Origin: DATAAP01 sp041690495
Lineage (GTDB): Bacteria; Pseudomonadota; Alphaproteobacteria; CACIAM-22H2
Assembly: GCA_041690495.1 (NCBI GenBank)
Contig: JAWLHE010000009.1
Span: forward strand, 173,146-237,145
Direction of reading: 5' to 3'
DNA length: 64,000 bases
Shown: positions 34,334-43,348 of the stretch, one piece after another
Layout of the letters: every line of letters starts with the position of its first letter
Position numbering within the stretch: position 1 is the first letter of the stretch
Made by a program: the position numbers and the translations under genes
Notes under the pieces: model-generated
Database searches by the model: none
Told to the model about the DNA's origin: nothing
What the model saw: the letters and a program-made list of their open reading frames with translations, nothing else

Positions 34334-36268
34334 CTACGTCTCGCGGACGTAAGTGCCGGGAGCGTCGGCGAGCACCGGGTATCCGCGATGCGGTGCGCCC
34401 GGCGGCGTCGCCTTGCGCGCACGCGGCGAGGAAGACCGCTCCAGGTATTTCTGCCAGGCCGGCCACCATGACCCTTCGCGGGGCGGAGCGCGCTCGTACC
34501 ACAGATCCGGATCGAGCGTCGGCGCGTCCGGTCCCTTCGCCGTCATCCGGTATTCGCGTCCCTTGCTTCCCGGCGGAGAGACGATGCCGGCGTTGTGTCC
34601 CCTGGTCGTGAGCACGAACGTCACTTCCGCATCGGAGAGCCAGTGAATCTTGTAGACGGATCTCCACGGGGCGATGTGATCGGTTGTCGTCGAAACCGCG
34701 AAGATCGGCGTGCGAATATCATCCAGCGAAACGAGACCGCCGCCGAGGCAATTCTCCGCGACGCGGTAGCGCCCGGCGGCGAGATCATTGTTGAGGAACA
34801 GCTTGCGCAGGTATTCCGAGTGCATGCGGTATGGCATCCGCGTCGCATCCGCATTCCATGCCATCAAGTCGTTCATGGGGCGGCGTTCGCCGAGCAGGTA
34901 CTGGCGAATCAGACTTGACCAGATCAGGTCGTTGGAGCGCAGGAGCTGGAACGCGCCGGTCATCTGCCGCGTGTCGAGATAGCCCTGGTCCCACATTATG
35001 TCCTCGAGATAGGCGACCTGGCTGTCGTTGATGAACAGCATGAGCTCGCCGGCTTCCGAGAAATCGGTCTGGGCGGCGATCAGGGTTATGGTCTTGAGTT
35101 CGTCACGCTGCTCGCGGGCAAGCAGCGCCGCGGCGATCGCCAGCAGAGTGCCGCCGAGACAATAGCCCACAGCATGAACCTTCCGGGCGGGGACGATCGC
35201 GCGCATGGCTTCGAGCGCCCTGAGCACTCCGAGAGACAGATAGTCGTCCAGACCGAGATCGCGGTCGCTTGCGCCGGGATTCTTCCACGAGATCATGAAG
35301 ACGGTATGTCCGCTGTCGACCAGGAACTTCACCAAGCTGTTTTCCGGCGAGAGATCGAGGATGTAGTACTTCATGATCCACGCAGGCACGATCAGGATCG
35401 GCTCTCCGCGCACGGTTGGCGTCGTTGGCGCGTACTGGATCAGCTCCATCAGGCGGTTGCGAAAGACGACCTTGCCGGGCGTGATCGCGACGTCCCGGCC
35501 GACCTGGAATCGCTCCGTCCCGACCGGCGGCCTGTCCAGCAGCACGCGCTCGGTATCCTCGATGAAGTTCTGGAAGCCGCGCAGCAGATTGGCGCCGCCC
35601 TGCTCGACCGTCACGCGCAGCACTTCAGGATTGATCAACGGGAAGTTCGACGGCGCGACGGCGTCAAGCATCTGGCGCATGGTGAACCGGACGATCTCCT
35701 CGTGCTGCGGCGTGACGCCACGGACGCCGGTGGTCGCGTTGTGCCACCACTGCTGCCACATCAGGAAGCTCTGCCACAGTGCCGCGGCAGGAAAAGTCTG
35801 CCATTCCGGTGCGAGGAACCTCTTGTCATATGGCAACGGCTCGATTGCACGGGGAACGCTGGGATCGGCCGGCGCCCGCGCCGCCCAGTAGGCGAGGCGC
35901 AGCATCTTGCGGAGCCATTTGCGCACGAGGTCGGCCTGCTTTCCCGGTGCGTTGGACAGGTGTATCGCCCAGTCCGAGAATGCTTCGATAAGAGCCGCGG
36001 GCGAAATGCCGGCGGTCAGCCGGCCTTGCCAGGCGTGAAGGAGCCGATCTGCCGCGAAGGCGGCTCCTTCAGCCGGGGACAACGGCTCGAGCCTCTGGCG
36101 CTCACTCTCCGGAGGGGTGGCCTGCCGGGGTACCTGCAGCGCTTCCGCGACGGGGTGCTGGAGCGGCGATCGGGAAACCGCCGCTTCGTCGCGGTTAGGC
36201 CGGCTTCGCCTTGCCGATCGGCCTGCAAGCTTCGCGCGGGGGGAAGTCGACGGTACGGCGTCTTTCAT
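34334..36268 (-). CDS. phaC: Class I polyhydroxyalkanoate synthase
   Basis: A 644-residue synthase that polymerises (R)-3-hydroxyacyl-CoA into storage polyester granules. The nucleophile is Cys370 in the lipase-like box GYCLGG; the Asp is in STTTDHIAPW and the His in TTRGHNAGI. TFPAAALWQSFLMWQQWW is the conserved N-domain segment. It is about 60 residues longer than typical PhaC because of a basic, proline-rich N-terminus (PSTSPRAKLAGRSARRSR). The start ATG 36268 has GCGGAG upstream. No phasin, phaA or phaB gene is in the window. A perfect FNR-type box lies 35 bases upstream. Confidence 0.94.
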   Translation of the reverse strand: MKDAVPSTSPRAKLAGRSARRSRPNRDEAAVSRSPLQHPVAEALQVPRQATPPESERQRLEPLSPAEGAAFAADRLLHAWQGRLTAGISPAALIEAFSDWAIHLSNAPGKQADLVRKWLRKMLRLAYWAARAPADPSVPRAIEPLPYDKRFLAPEWQTFPAAALWQSFLMWQQWWHNATTGVRGVTPQHEEIVRFTMRQMLDAVAPSNFPLINPEVLRVTVEQGGANLLRGFQNFIEDTERVLLDRPPVGTERFQVGRDVAITPGKVVFRNRLMELIQYAPTTPTVRGEPILIVPAWIMKYYILDLSPENSLVKFLVDSGHTVFMISWKNPGASDRDLGLDDYLSLGVLRALEAMRAIVPARKVHAVGYCLGGTLLAIAAALLAREQRDELKTITLIAAQTDFSEAGELMLFINDSQVAYLEDIMWDQGYLDTRQMTGAFQLLRSNDLIWSSLIRQYLLGERRPMNDLMAWNADATRMPYRMHSEYLRKLFLNNDLAAGRYRVAENCLGGGLVSLDDIRTPIFAVSTTTDHIAPWRSVYKIHWLSDAEVTFVLTTRGHNAGIVSPPGSKGREYRMTAKGPDAPTLDPDLWYERAPPREGSWWPAWQKYLERSSSPRARKATPPGAPHRGYPVLADAPGTYVRET

Positions 36269-36302
36269 CGATGCATTCTCCGCATGCCTGCCGGGGCTGT
36301 CC

Positions 36303-36316
36303 TTGATCGGGATCAA
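36303..36316. promoter_or_regulatory. Perfect FNR/FixK box between phaC and the CBS-pair gene
   Basis: TTGATCGGGATCAA matches TTGAT-N4-ATCAA exactly. For the rightward CBS-pair gene a centre 42 bases before a start site near 36351 would fit class II activation. A weaker match, ATGACGTGGATCAA, follows at 36332-36345. Confidence 0.75.
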
Positions 36317-36411
36317 AGCGGCACAGGACGCATGACGTGGATCAATGCGGGCGTCCTGTTCAATGGCGAGAGTTCGTTTATGTTGATCGTATGGAAACGA
36401 GGACACCTGCC

Positions 36412-36837
36412 ATGACGATGCGACAGATCGCGGAACTCGTCAGCCATCAGGACCCTTTGATCCTGCCGCCGGGCGCGACCGTCAAGGAGGCATGCGAATG
36501 CATGCGGAAGCGGCGCGTCGGTGCCGTCCTGGTCACTGACAAGCACAAGCAATTGCAGGGAATTTTTACCGGTCGCGATGCCGTCTGCCGCGTTCTTGCC
36601 GAAGGACGTAGCGCGGCGCGGACGACGCTCGGGCAAGTGATGACGCCCCGACCGGACACGATACCGCCGGGCAGGACGGCGATCGAAGCATTGAGGCTGA
36701 TGCGGGATGGAGGCTATCGCCATTTGCCGGTCGTGGAAGACGGGCGGGTCGTTGGCATCATCTCGCGAGGCGATTTCAGAGGCCTGGAACAAGCTCGGCT
36801 GGACGAAGAGACGGGCCTGTGGGAACGCGTCTGGTGA
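36412..36837 (+). CDS. CBS-pair domain protein
   Basis: A 141-residue protein made only of two CBS motifs: ILPPGATVKEACECMRKRRV and LVTDKHKQLQGIFTGRD in the first, TIPPGRTAIEALRLMRDGGY and LPVVEDGRVVGIISRGD in the second. Paired CBS domains bind adenine nucleotides such as AMP, ATP or NAD and act as energy sensors. The start at 36412 (MTMRQIAEL) has GAGGAC upstream; ATG 36391 is possible. It is divergent from phaC across the FNR-type box. Its partner protein is not known; the nearby AMP phosphorylase-like enzyme is one candidate (inference). Confidence 0.88.
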   Translation: MTMRQIAELVSHQDPLILPPGATVKEACECMRKRRVGAVLVTDKHKQLQGIFTGRDAVCRVLAEGRSAARTTLGQVMTPRPDTIPPGRTAIEALRLMRDGGYRHLPVVEDGRVVGIISRGDFRGLEQARLDEETGLWERVW

Positions 36838-36891
36838 CGATGTGGCCTCACCAAGGTGCAGGCAAGCCGCGCCGCGGCGGAGGGTAGCTGG

Positions 36892-38526
36892 TCAACGCCG
36901 CGGCCGAAGAATTCCCTGCAGACGCGCGAGCATCCGTGCGCGCGCGTCATCGCTGGGCGCCGACCGCAATGCGTTCCGCATTTCGAGGAGGAGCGCCGCA
37001 TATTCGTTGTGCCAGTCGCGGGCCGCCGCCGAGAGATCGGCCATGCGTCGGGGCCCGCGCACCAGCTTCGGCTTGCCGCGGAGCTGCAGCGCAAGCTTGT
37101 CATCGAGAGCGGGCGTAATGACAGGTACGGCCTGCTTGAGCCTGTCGTTGAGAATCGCCTTGAATCCCGCAATCGTCGGAGCCTCGCCGTGTGTCAGGAC
37201 GATCGCCCGATGAACCGGCAGGCGGGCGTCGATCCAGCTTAGCAATTCGCCCTGGTCGGCGTGCGCGGAATAGATGTCGAGCGTCCGGATCCGCGCCTTC
37301 ACTGCGATCTCGTCTCCCATGATCCGTACCTTCGTCGCGCCGTCGCCGAGCAGGCGCCCGAGTGTGCCCGGCGCCTGATAGCCGACGAGCAGCACCGTGC
37401 AGCCGGGACGCCACAGGTTGTTCTTGAGATGATGCCGGATGCGGCCCGCTTCGCACATGCCGCTAGCGGCCATGATGATCGCGCCCGATCCTACCTTGTT
37501 CAGACGCTTGCTCGCCTCGACATCCGGAACGAAATGAAAGTTCTTGCGCTCGAAAAGCGGCCGGCCCGTCGGCCCGTTCTCCTCGGACAGGTGCTTGGCG
37601 AATACGCGGGTCGCCTGGATCGCGAGGGGTGAATCGAGGAATACATGCGTCTCAGGCAGCCTGCCCTCGTCGAACAGGATGCCAAGATCGTAGAGCAACG
37701 ACTGCGTACGCTCGATCGCGAAAACCGGAATCAGCAGATTGCCGCCGGCGGCGAGGGCCTTCCGTACTTCCTCGCCCAGGCGGGCTCGGCGCGCGGCCGG
37801 CGGGAGCCGTTCGCGGCCCCGGTCTCCGTAAGTGGATTCGACGATCAGGTAGTCGAGATCACTCGGTCCCGAGGGCGGCTTGTGCAGGCTCGCTTCGGCG
37901 GAACCGACATCGCCGGAGAAGAGCAGCCGCAAAGGCCTGCGGGGGTCGCCGCCTTGGACTTCGATCTCGATCGACGATGCGCCCAGGATATGCCCTGCAT
38001 TCCAGAAGCGCGCGCGAAGGCCGGGGCCGAGCGCTTGCCACGTATCGAGCGCCACCGGATCGATCTGCTCGAGGCACGCTTCGGCATCGGCACGCGAATA
38101 GATCGGTTCGACTTCGGCTTCGCCGCGTTGCCGCCGGCGGCGGTTGAGCTGTTCGACCTCGACCTCCTGGATGTAGCCGGAATCCGGGAGCATGTAGGTG
38201 AGGAGGTCGCGCGTTCCCTCCGTTGCGCTGATCCGTCCCGTGTAGCCCTGACGGCAGAGTTTGGGCACGAGGCCGGTATGATCGATATGCGCGTGGGTCA
38301 GGAGAACCGCGTCCACGGAATCGGGAGCGAAGGGGAAGGGGCCGTAGTTCAGCTCCTTCAGCGTCTTGCTGCCCTGAAACAGGCCGCAATCGATCAGCAC
38401 CCGCTTTCCTCGCGCCTCCAGCAGATAGCATGACCCGGTCACGGTTCCGGCGGCGCCATGGAACGTAAGCTGTGTCAGTCCCGCGGCCGTCCCGCCGGGA
38501 ATGCGCTCGGAACTCTTGGTGGTCAT
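36892..38526 (-). CDS. Metallo-beta-lactamase/beta-CASP ribonuclease
   Basis: A 544-residue MBL-fold protein with an RNA-specificity (beta-CASP and RMMBL) domain, the family of CPSF-73 and KH-less archaeal-type nucleases. The zinc motif HAHIDH (His78-x-His80-x-Asp82-His83) is complete, and GSCYLLE and IDCGLFQG lead into it. Further motifs are MAASGMCEAGRIRHHL and YSAHADQGELLSW. It likely cleaves or trims RNA. It overlaps the upstream phosphorylase gene by four bases (ATGA), indicating translational coupling. Its start is ATG 38526. Confidence 0.92.
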   Translation of the reverse strand: MTTKSSERIPGGTAAGLTQLTFHGAAGTVTGSCYLLEARGKRVLIDCGLFQGSKTLKELNYGPFPFAPDSVDAVLLTHAHIDHTGLVPKLCRQGYTGRISATEGTRDLLTYMLPDSGYIQEVEVEQLNRRRRQRGEAEVEPIYSRADAEACLEQIDPVALDTWQALGPGLRARFWNAGHILGASSIEIEVQGGDPRRPLRLLFSGDVGSAEASLHKPPSGPSDLDYLIVESTYGDRGRERLPPAARRARLGEEVRKALAAGGNLLIPVFAIERTQSLLYDLGILFDEGRLPETHVFLDSPLAIQATRVFAKHLSEENGPTGRPLFERKNFHFVPDVEASKRLNKVGSGAIIMAASGMCEAGRIRHHLKNNLWRPGCTVLLVGYQAPGTLGRLLGDGATKVRIMGDEIAVKARIRTLDIYSAHADQGELLSWIDARLPVHRAIVLTHGEAPTIAGFKAILNDRLKQAVPVITPALDDKLALQLRGKPKLVRGPRRMADLSAAARDWHNEYAALLLEMRNALRSAPSDDARARMLARLQGILRPRR

Positions 38527-40064
38527 AGAGGCGCCAACCGATATGCGTTGTCTTCGCCCGCGCGATCGACCGCGAAGCGGAAATCAGCGGCCAGCCCTGC
38601 GTAGATCCGGTAGAGCGGCTCGCCCTGTTCTACACGGTCGCCGACTTTCTTGAAAAGGCGAATGCCGGCTCCCTTGTCGTTGGGGGCGCCGGCGAGCCGG
38701 GCGATCCTGCCGATGACATAACAGTCGATCGCCGCCACCGTGCCGTCGTGGGGCGCGACGATCTCGTGGGTAAGGCGACCTAGCCGGCCGACGGCCGGCG
38801 GCGGTCCTTGCGCCGCCATAATGCGCTCCATCTTGTCGAGCGCCGCGCCGGTGTCGAGAAGCTGACGCGCCCGTTCAGCCCCGCCGCCGCCGCGAACGTC
38901 CGGATCGAATTCGAGTATCCGGCCGGCGAGATGGATCGCATGCTCGCGAAGATCGGCGGGCGCGTCCGGCGCACGGCGGAGCACTTTCATCACGTCCTCC
39001 GCCTCGAGGATTGGACCGATGCCGCGGCCGACTGGCTGCGTGCCGTCGGTCAGCTCGACCTCGAGCCCAAGGCCAATTCCCGTGCCGATATGCTCGAAAA
39101 GCTTGCGCAGGCGAATCGCGTCGGCCTGGCTGCGGACTTTCGCGGACGGCCCCACGGGGATGTCGATCAGGAGCCGCGACGATCCGGCCGCCAGCTTCTT
39201 CGACAGGATCGACGCGACCATCTGTTCGGGCGTGTCGATCGCCAGCGGGCGCTCGACCGAGATCAGAACATCGTCGGCCGGCGAGAGATTCACGTGCCCG
39301 CCCCAGACGATGCACCCTTTCTCGGCGCGAACGACCTCCTCCATCTCGCCGATATTCAGGTTGACTCTCGCCAGGACTTCCATCGTGTCGGCCGTGCCCG
39401 CCGGAGAGGTGATCGCTCGCGACGACGTCTTGGGGACCATCAGCCCGTGTGCAGCCACGATCGGCACGACGATCATGGATGTGCGATTGCCCGGAATGCC
39501 GCCGATGCAGTGCTTGTCGACCACCAGTCCGTTCCGCCATTCGAGCCGCTGACCTACTTTCGCCATGGCAAGGGTCAGGTCGAGCACCTCGCGCCTCGAC
39601 ATGAAGCTGGCCGATGCGATCAGGAACGCGGCGATCTCCATGCGCGAATACCGGAGATCGGCGATGTCGCGAATAATGTCGCCGATCTCCTGCGTCGTCA
39701 GTTCCTCGCCGCGAATCTTGCGGCGGATGCCTTCGAGGCTGTCCGGCGTCCCGGCATGCAGGACTTCGACGGACGAGCCCTCCGGCACCGCGAGCAGCTC
39801 GAATGCCTGCGTGGACAGTCCGATTTCGTCCGGCGCCAGGACCCGGTCGTCGTCGATGACGTTGAGGGTCGCGAAAATTCGGCGATCCCCGGCGCGGACC
39901 TCGACTTTCGCGAGCGCCTGGAATTCCTCCGGCCGGTAGATCTGTGAGCGGCGGGGCAGATATGCAACGGCTTCCCGGTATGTGTCGACCGGAAGCCAGC
40001 GCGTGCGCAGGCTCGGCGCGGTGCGCTCCAGTGCGGCTGCCGAATCATTATCCTTGTGACGCAT
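38523..40064 (-). CDS. AMP/thymidine phosphorylase family enzyme
   Basis: A 513-residue member of the pyrimidine nucleoside/AMP phosphorylase family. The catalytic core has DKHCIGGIPGNRTSMIVVP and TSSRAITSPAGTADTME. It has the roughly 80-residue N-terminal extension (KVEVRAGDRRIFATLNVI) that separates archaeal AMP phosphorylase (about 500 residues) from bacterial DeoA (about 440). In that pathway NMP + phosphate gives base plus ribose-1,5-bisphosphate. The specificity here is inferred. Start ATG 40064 is chosen for a GGAA site upstream; 40100 and 40109 are other options. Overlaps the ribonuclease gene by 4 bases. Confidence 0.85.
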   Translation of the reverse strand: MRHKDNDSAAALERTAPSLRTRWLPVDTYREAVAYLPRRSQIYRPEEFQALAKVEVRAGDRRIFATLNVIDDDRVLAPDEIGLSTQAFELLAVPEGSSVEVLHAGTPDSLEGIRRKIRGEELTTQEIGDIIRDIADLRYSRMEIAAFLIASASFMSRREVLDLTLAMAKVGQRLEWRNGLVVDKHCIGGIPGNRTSMIVVPIVAAHGLMVPKTSSRAITSPAGTADTMEVLARVNLNIGEMEEVVRAEKGCIVWGGHVNLSPADDVLISVERPLAIDTPEQMVASILSKKLAAGSSRLLIDIPVGPSAKVRSQADAIRLRKLFEHIGTGIGLGLEVELTDGTQPVGRGIGPILEAEDVMKVLRRAPDAPADLREHAIHLAGRILEFDPDVRGGGGAERARQLLDTGAALDKMERIMAAQGPPPAVGRLGRLTHEIVAPHDGTVAAIDCYVIGRIARLAGAPNDKGAGIRLFKKVGDRVEQGEPLYRIYAGLAADFRFAVDRAGEDNAYRLAPL

Positions 40065-40140
40065 GCTTTCCGAAGCGCGAAGCCGGCGAGTGGGGCGCAT
40101 ACTTACCACAGCGTGTCCGGAGTCAGTCCACTCAAACTGC

Positions 40141-40812
40141 TCAGCGGCTGGCGTCCGTCCTGACGATCTCGACCGGTATATGAGCCAGCTTCTCGTATAC
40201 CTTCCCCATCCGCCGCAGCGGCCACCAATCGTAGAGAATGATGTCGAGCGGCCGCCACATGGCGACCCAGCCGGCGATCAGCAGGCTTTCCGCAATCAGC
40301 TGCAGCAAGGGGTTCACGCTTCCCAGCAGAAATCCCCTCAGCAGATGGCAGGAGGCCAGAAAGCCCAGGCCGATCGCGAGCGATATGCGGCCCTGCCTGA
40401 AGAGATAGCGCAGGTCGCGCGCGGTCGCCTGCCGACGGTAGCCGAAATAGCCCTGGATCCATTTGGCCACGTCAGCGACATCCGGCGACGCCGACCGTGC
40501 ATCCCCGATATGCAGCACGAGCCGCAGGGGTTCGCGCATCGGAAGCTCGCGCGCCGCGCCGACGATGTAGTCCTCGGCGTCCGAATCCAGGTCCTTCTGA
40601 TGGAATGGCGATGGATCGAGGGTGTTGAACAACTGGTCGAGCGACGCAAGTCTGACCTCGATGAGGCTTGCCCCGGCGATGCGGCGGTAGCGCGAGGTGA
40701 TCTGAGGCAAGTCCTCTGCCTCGCCGGCCGGCTCGGGCATGTTTCCGGGCCGCGATGGCTCGTCTCCACCCGCGGAATTCAGCGGCGCAAGATGCTTCCG
40801 CGTCCCGGCCAT
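40141..40812 (-). CDS. Hypothetical membrane protein with two C-terminal helices
   Basis: A 223-residue protein: a soluble N-terminal half with many Asp and Glu residues, then two hydrophobic segments (SLAIGLGFLASCHLLRGF and LLIAGWVAMWRPLDIIL, about residues 145-165 and 175-200). A conserved-looking tail WWPLRRMGKVYEKLAHIPVE follows. The layout suggests a membrane protein with a cytoplasmic N-domain, but no family was recognised. The ATG at 40812 has GAGGGG five bases upstream; a GTG at 40818 is an alternative. It is in the leftward operon between the phosphorylase and the small gene upstream. Confidence 0.7.
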   Translation of the reverse strand: MAGTRKHLAPLNSAGGDEPSRPGNMPEPAGEAEDLPQITSRYRRIAGASLIEVRLASLDQLFNTLDPSPFHQKDLDSDAEDYIVGAARELPMREPLRLVLHIGDARSASPDVADVAKWIQGYFGYRRQATARDLRYLFRQGRISLAIGLGFLASCHLLRGFLLGSVNPLLQLIAESLLIAGWVAMWRPLDIILYDWWPLRRMGKVYEKLAHIPVEIVRTDASR

Positions 40813-40821
40813 CGGCACCCC

Positions 40822-41124
40822 TCAATAGCGCTCCGCCATGTCTCCGAGCGCGCTCCGGCACTCGACGGCCGAGAGCTGCAGTGGAAGGGCCGGGCCGCCT
40901 TTGCGGCGGCGGACCTCTGCAGCGGAAAGAACGAACAGCCATTCGCAGGCGGGGCCGCAAAGTCGCGCCGACCCGCCCGCATCGATGACGATGGTTCCGC
41001 CGCCGACCGTTCGATGATCGCCTTGGGTCCGGACGCGGCGCTCGGTCCTGACATTTCGAAGGAGGTCAAGTGTGGAAAGTGCTTTCTCTTCTCGAAGATA
41101 TAGCTGGGTCTTGCGCAGGTCCAT
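40822..41124 (-). CDS. Hypothetical 100-residue protein
   Basis: A 100-residue frame, same strand and tight spacing as its neighbours (36 bases after the alcohol dehydrogenase and 9 bases before the membrane protein). The sequence begins MDLRKTQLYLREEKALSTLD and contains GGTIVIDAGGSARLCGPACEWLF and LQLSAVECRSALGDMAERY. Three cysteines are present. No domain was recognised. Overlapping frames exist on the other strand, so the call rests on position and strand. The ribosome site is weak. Confidence 0.5.
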   Translation of the reverse strand: MDLRKTQLYLREEKALSTLDLLRNVRTERRVRTQGDHRTVGGGTIVIDAGGSARLCGPACEWLFVLSAAEVRRRKGGPALPLQLSAVECRSALGDMAERY

Positions 41125-41160
41125 ACGGATTGCCTGTCGGCCGGCGTCCGCGATCGCCGA

Positions 41161-42144
41161 TCACGGCACCAGGACGGCCGCGCCGGTCAGCTTGCCGCCA
41201 CGCAGGCGGGACAGCGCTTCGTTCGCCTGCTCGAGCCGGAACTCCTCGATTTCGGTGACGACCGGGATGGTCGGCGCGAGCGCGAGAAACTCCTCGGCAT
41301 CGCGGCGGGTCAGGTTGGCCACCGAGCGGACGATCCGCTCCTCCCATAACAGGCGATAGGGGAACGACGGAATGTCGCTCATGTGGATTCCGCCGCAGAC
41401 GACCGTTCCACCCTTTGCAACCGCCCGCAGCGCTGCAGGGACGAGACCTCCGACCGGCGCGAAGATGATCGCCGCATCGAGCGGGGCAGGCGACGTCTCG
41501 TCGGAGCCGCCGGCCCATTCCGCGCCAAGCCGGCGCGCAAAGCCCTGGGCCGCGCTGTCGCCCGGTCGGGTGAAGGCGAAGACCTGCCGGCCCTGGTGAC
41601 GCGCGACCTGGGCGACGATGTGAGCCGCGGCCCCGAATCCGTAGATGCCGAGGCGGCGTGCGTCGCCGGCCATGCGCAGGCTGCGATATCCGATCAGCCC
41701 GGCGCAGAGCAGCGGCGCTGCATGTGCATCGGAGAACGACTCGTCGATCGGAAAGCAGTAGCGCTCGTCGGCGCAGGTCAGCTCGGCATAGCCGCCGTCG
41801 ATCTGATAGCCGGTGAAGCGGGCGGACTCGCAGAGATTCTCCCGGCCCGAGCGGCAGTAGTCGCACACTCCGCATGTCCAGCCGAGCCATGGCACGCCGA
41901 CGCGCTGCCCGACACGGAACCGGTCCACGTCTCGTCCGGTCTCGACGATCCGGCCGACGATCTCGTGGCCGGGCACCAGCGGCAGTTTCGGATGGGGAAG
42001 TTCGCCGTCGACGACGTGCAGGTCGGTGCGGCAGACGCCGCATGCGGCAACTTCGATGAGGACATCGGTCGGCCCGGGCTTGCGAACCTGCAGATCCGCC
42101 GGGGCGAGAGGCTGCCGCGGAGCGGTCAGTGCCATCGCGCGCAT
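41161..42144 (-). CDS. Zinc-dependent alcohol dehydrogenase family protein
   Basis: A 327-residue medium-chain dehydrogenase. The catalytic zinc site is CGVCRTD (Cys) with GHEIVG (His-Glu); the structural zinc cysteines are CGVCDYCRSGRENLC. The NAD(P)-binding loop is GIYGFGAAAHIV. It resembles the AdhA/AdhP-like group, and its alcohol or aldehyde substrate is unknown. It lies 55 bases downstream of glk in the leftward operon. Under low oxygen such an enzyme could dispose of reducing equivalents; this is inferred from context. Confidence 0.88.
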   Translation of the reverse strand: MRAMALTAPRQPLAPADLQVRKPGPTDVLIEVAACGVCRTDLHVVDGELPHPKLPLVPGHEIVGRIVETGRDVDRFRVGQRVGVPWLGWTCGVCDYCRSGRENLCESARFTGYQIDGGYAELTCADERYCFPIDESFSDAHAAPLLCAGLIGYRSLRMAGDARRLGIYGFGAAAHIVAQVARHQGRQVFAFTRPGDSAAQGFARRLGAEWAGGSDETSPAPLDAAIIFAPVGGLVPAALRAVAKGGTVVCGGIHMSDIPSFPYRLLWEERIVRSVANLTRRDAEEFLALAPTIPVVTEIEEFRLEQANEALSRLRGGKLTGAAVLVP

Positions 42145-42199
42145 CGGCGACCTCGTCTGGATTTCGCTGCGGCGGACACCGGTGCGGGAGATTCGGCCA

Positions 42200-43171
42200 T
42201 CACAGCCCCTCGAGCACTTTCGCGGCGCCGAGGAACGCGGGGCTCGGGTAGGTGATTACATAAGTCGGAATCGATGCAAGATAGCTCCGCATCCGCCCCT
42301 TGCTCTCGAAGCGCTGGCGGAAGGCCGACTGGGCGAAGACTGTCGTGATCTTCGGGACGATGCCGCCGGTGATGTAGACTCCGCCGCGCGCACCGATCGT
42401 AAGGGCGAGATTTCCGGCCACCGTCCCCAGCATCGCGCAGAACATCGCCACGGCCTCGCGACAGCGCGGATCGTCCTCGCCGGTCCTGCGGTCGGTGATC
42501 TGTGCGGGCGTATAGGACGCGGCCGGTACGTCCGAAATCTCGCAAAGGGCGTTGTAGAGGTTGACGAGGCCCGGCCCGGACAGAAGGCGTTCCGCCGATA
42601 CGTGATCGAAGCGCCGACGCATCAGATCGAGAACGGCGCTCTCGCGAGCATCCGCGGGGGGCATCGTGACGTGACCGCCTTCGCCGGGCAGGGCCTGCCA
42701 GCTGCCGCCTGCGCGGACGAGCGCACCGACACCGAGGCCGGTGCCGGGACCGATTACGCCGACCGGCGCGTCCGCAGACGGCGAGCCGGGGCCGATCTGC
42801 AGCCGGTCGCTCTCGCCAAGCTGCGGCACCGACAGCGCCAAGGCCGTAAAGTCATTGATGACTTTCAGCTTCCGGAACCCCAGGCGGGCGCGCAGCGCCT
42901 CAATGGAAAAGGTCCAGGGGCTGTTGGTCAGTGCGACCTCGTCGCCGATGATCGGGGATGCGATTGCGATCACGGCATCGGTGGGCGCGGCGCCGGCCGT
43001 TTCATCCCGGAGGTAGGCGCCGATCGCATCGGCGATGGTTGGGTAGTCTCCGGTCATCAGGACGCGACGCCGCTTCAGCGTGCCATTCTCGACCAGCGCA
43101 AAGCGTGCATGCGTGGCACCGATATCGGCGACGAGGCCGGTGGGGCGTCCGGAGTCAGCATCTTGCACCAT
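42200..43171 (-). CDS. glk: Glucokinase
   Basis: A 323-residue cytosolic ROK-independent glucokinase of the E. coli Glk type that phosphorylates glucose with ATP. The N-terminus has LVADIGATHARFAL (phosphate-binding), with FRKLKVINDFTALAL and VIGPGTGLGVGALV as the other family hallmarks, and GGIVPKI near the end. The start ATG 43171 has GGGAGACG upstream; an alternative is ATG 43192. It heads the leftward operon with the alcohol dehydrogenase, AMP phosphorylase and ribonuclease, and is divergent from uspA across an FNR-type box. Confidence 0.94.
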   Translation of the reverse strand: MVQDADSGRPTGLVADIGATHARFALVENGTLKRRRVLMTGDYPTIADAIGAYLRDETAGAAPTDAVIAIASPIIGDEVALTNSPWTFSIEALRARLGFRKLKVINDFTALALSVPQLGESDRLQIGPGSPSADAPVGVIGPGTGLGVGALVRAGGSWQALPGEGGHVTMPPADARESAVLDLMRRRFDHVSAERLLSGPGLVNLYNALCEISDVPAASYTPAQITDRRTGEDDPRCREAVAMFCAMLGTVAGNLALTIGARGGVYITGGIVPKITTVFAQSAFRQRFESKGRMRSYLASIPTYVITYPSPAFLGAAKVLEGL

Positions 43172-43246
43172 CACGTCTCCCGCAGCGGTCATCGGCGAGG
43201 ATACTTCGGCAGCGCAGTGACGTCACGGTTGCGAGTTCGCACGAGG

Positions 43247-43260
43247 TTGATCTGCGTCAA
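43247..43260. promoter_or_regulatory. FNR/FixK-type box between glk and uspA
   Basis: TTGATCTGCGTCAA matches TTGAT-N4-ATCAA at 9 of 10 defined positions. A promoter with TATAGG (43313-43318) stands about 70 bases further on, near the -71 position used by class I FNR activation. It could also serve the glk operon, whose start codon is about 76 bases to the left. Confidence 0.65.
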
Positions 43261-43348
43261 TGCGCGCGGCCACGCTTCGCGCAGGATTGGTGCAATGGAG
43301 ACTTTTCGCCATTATAGGCGAACACGTCCGAACCGATGCGAGGTTGTC

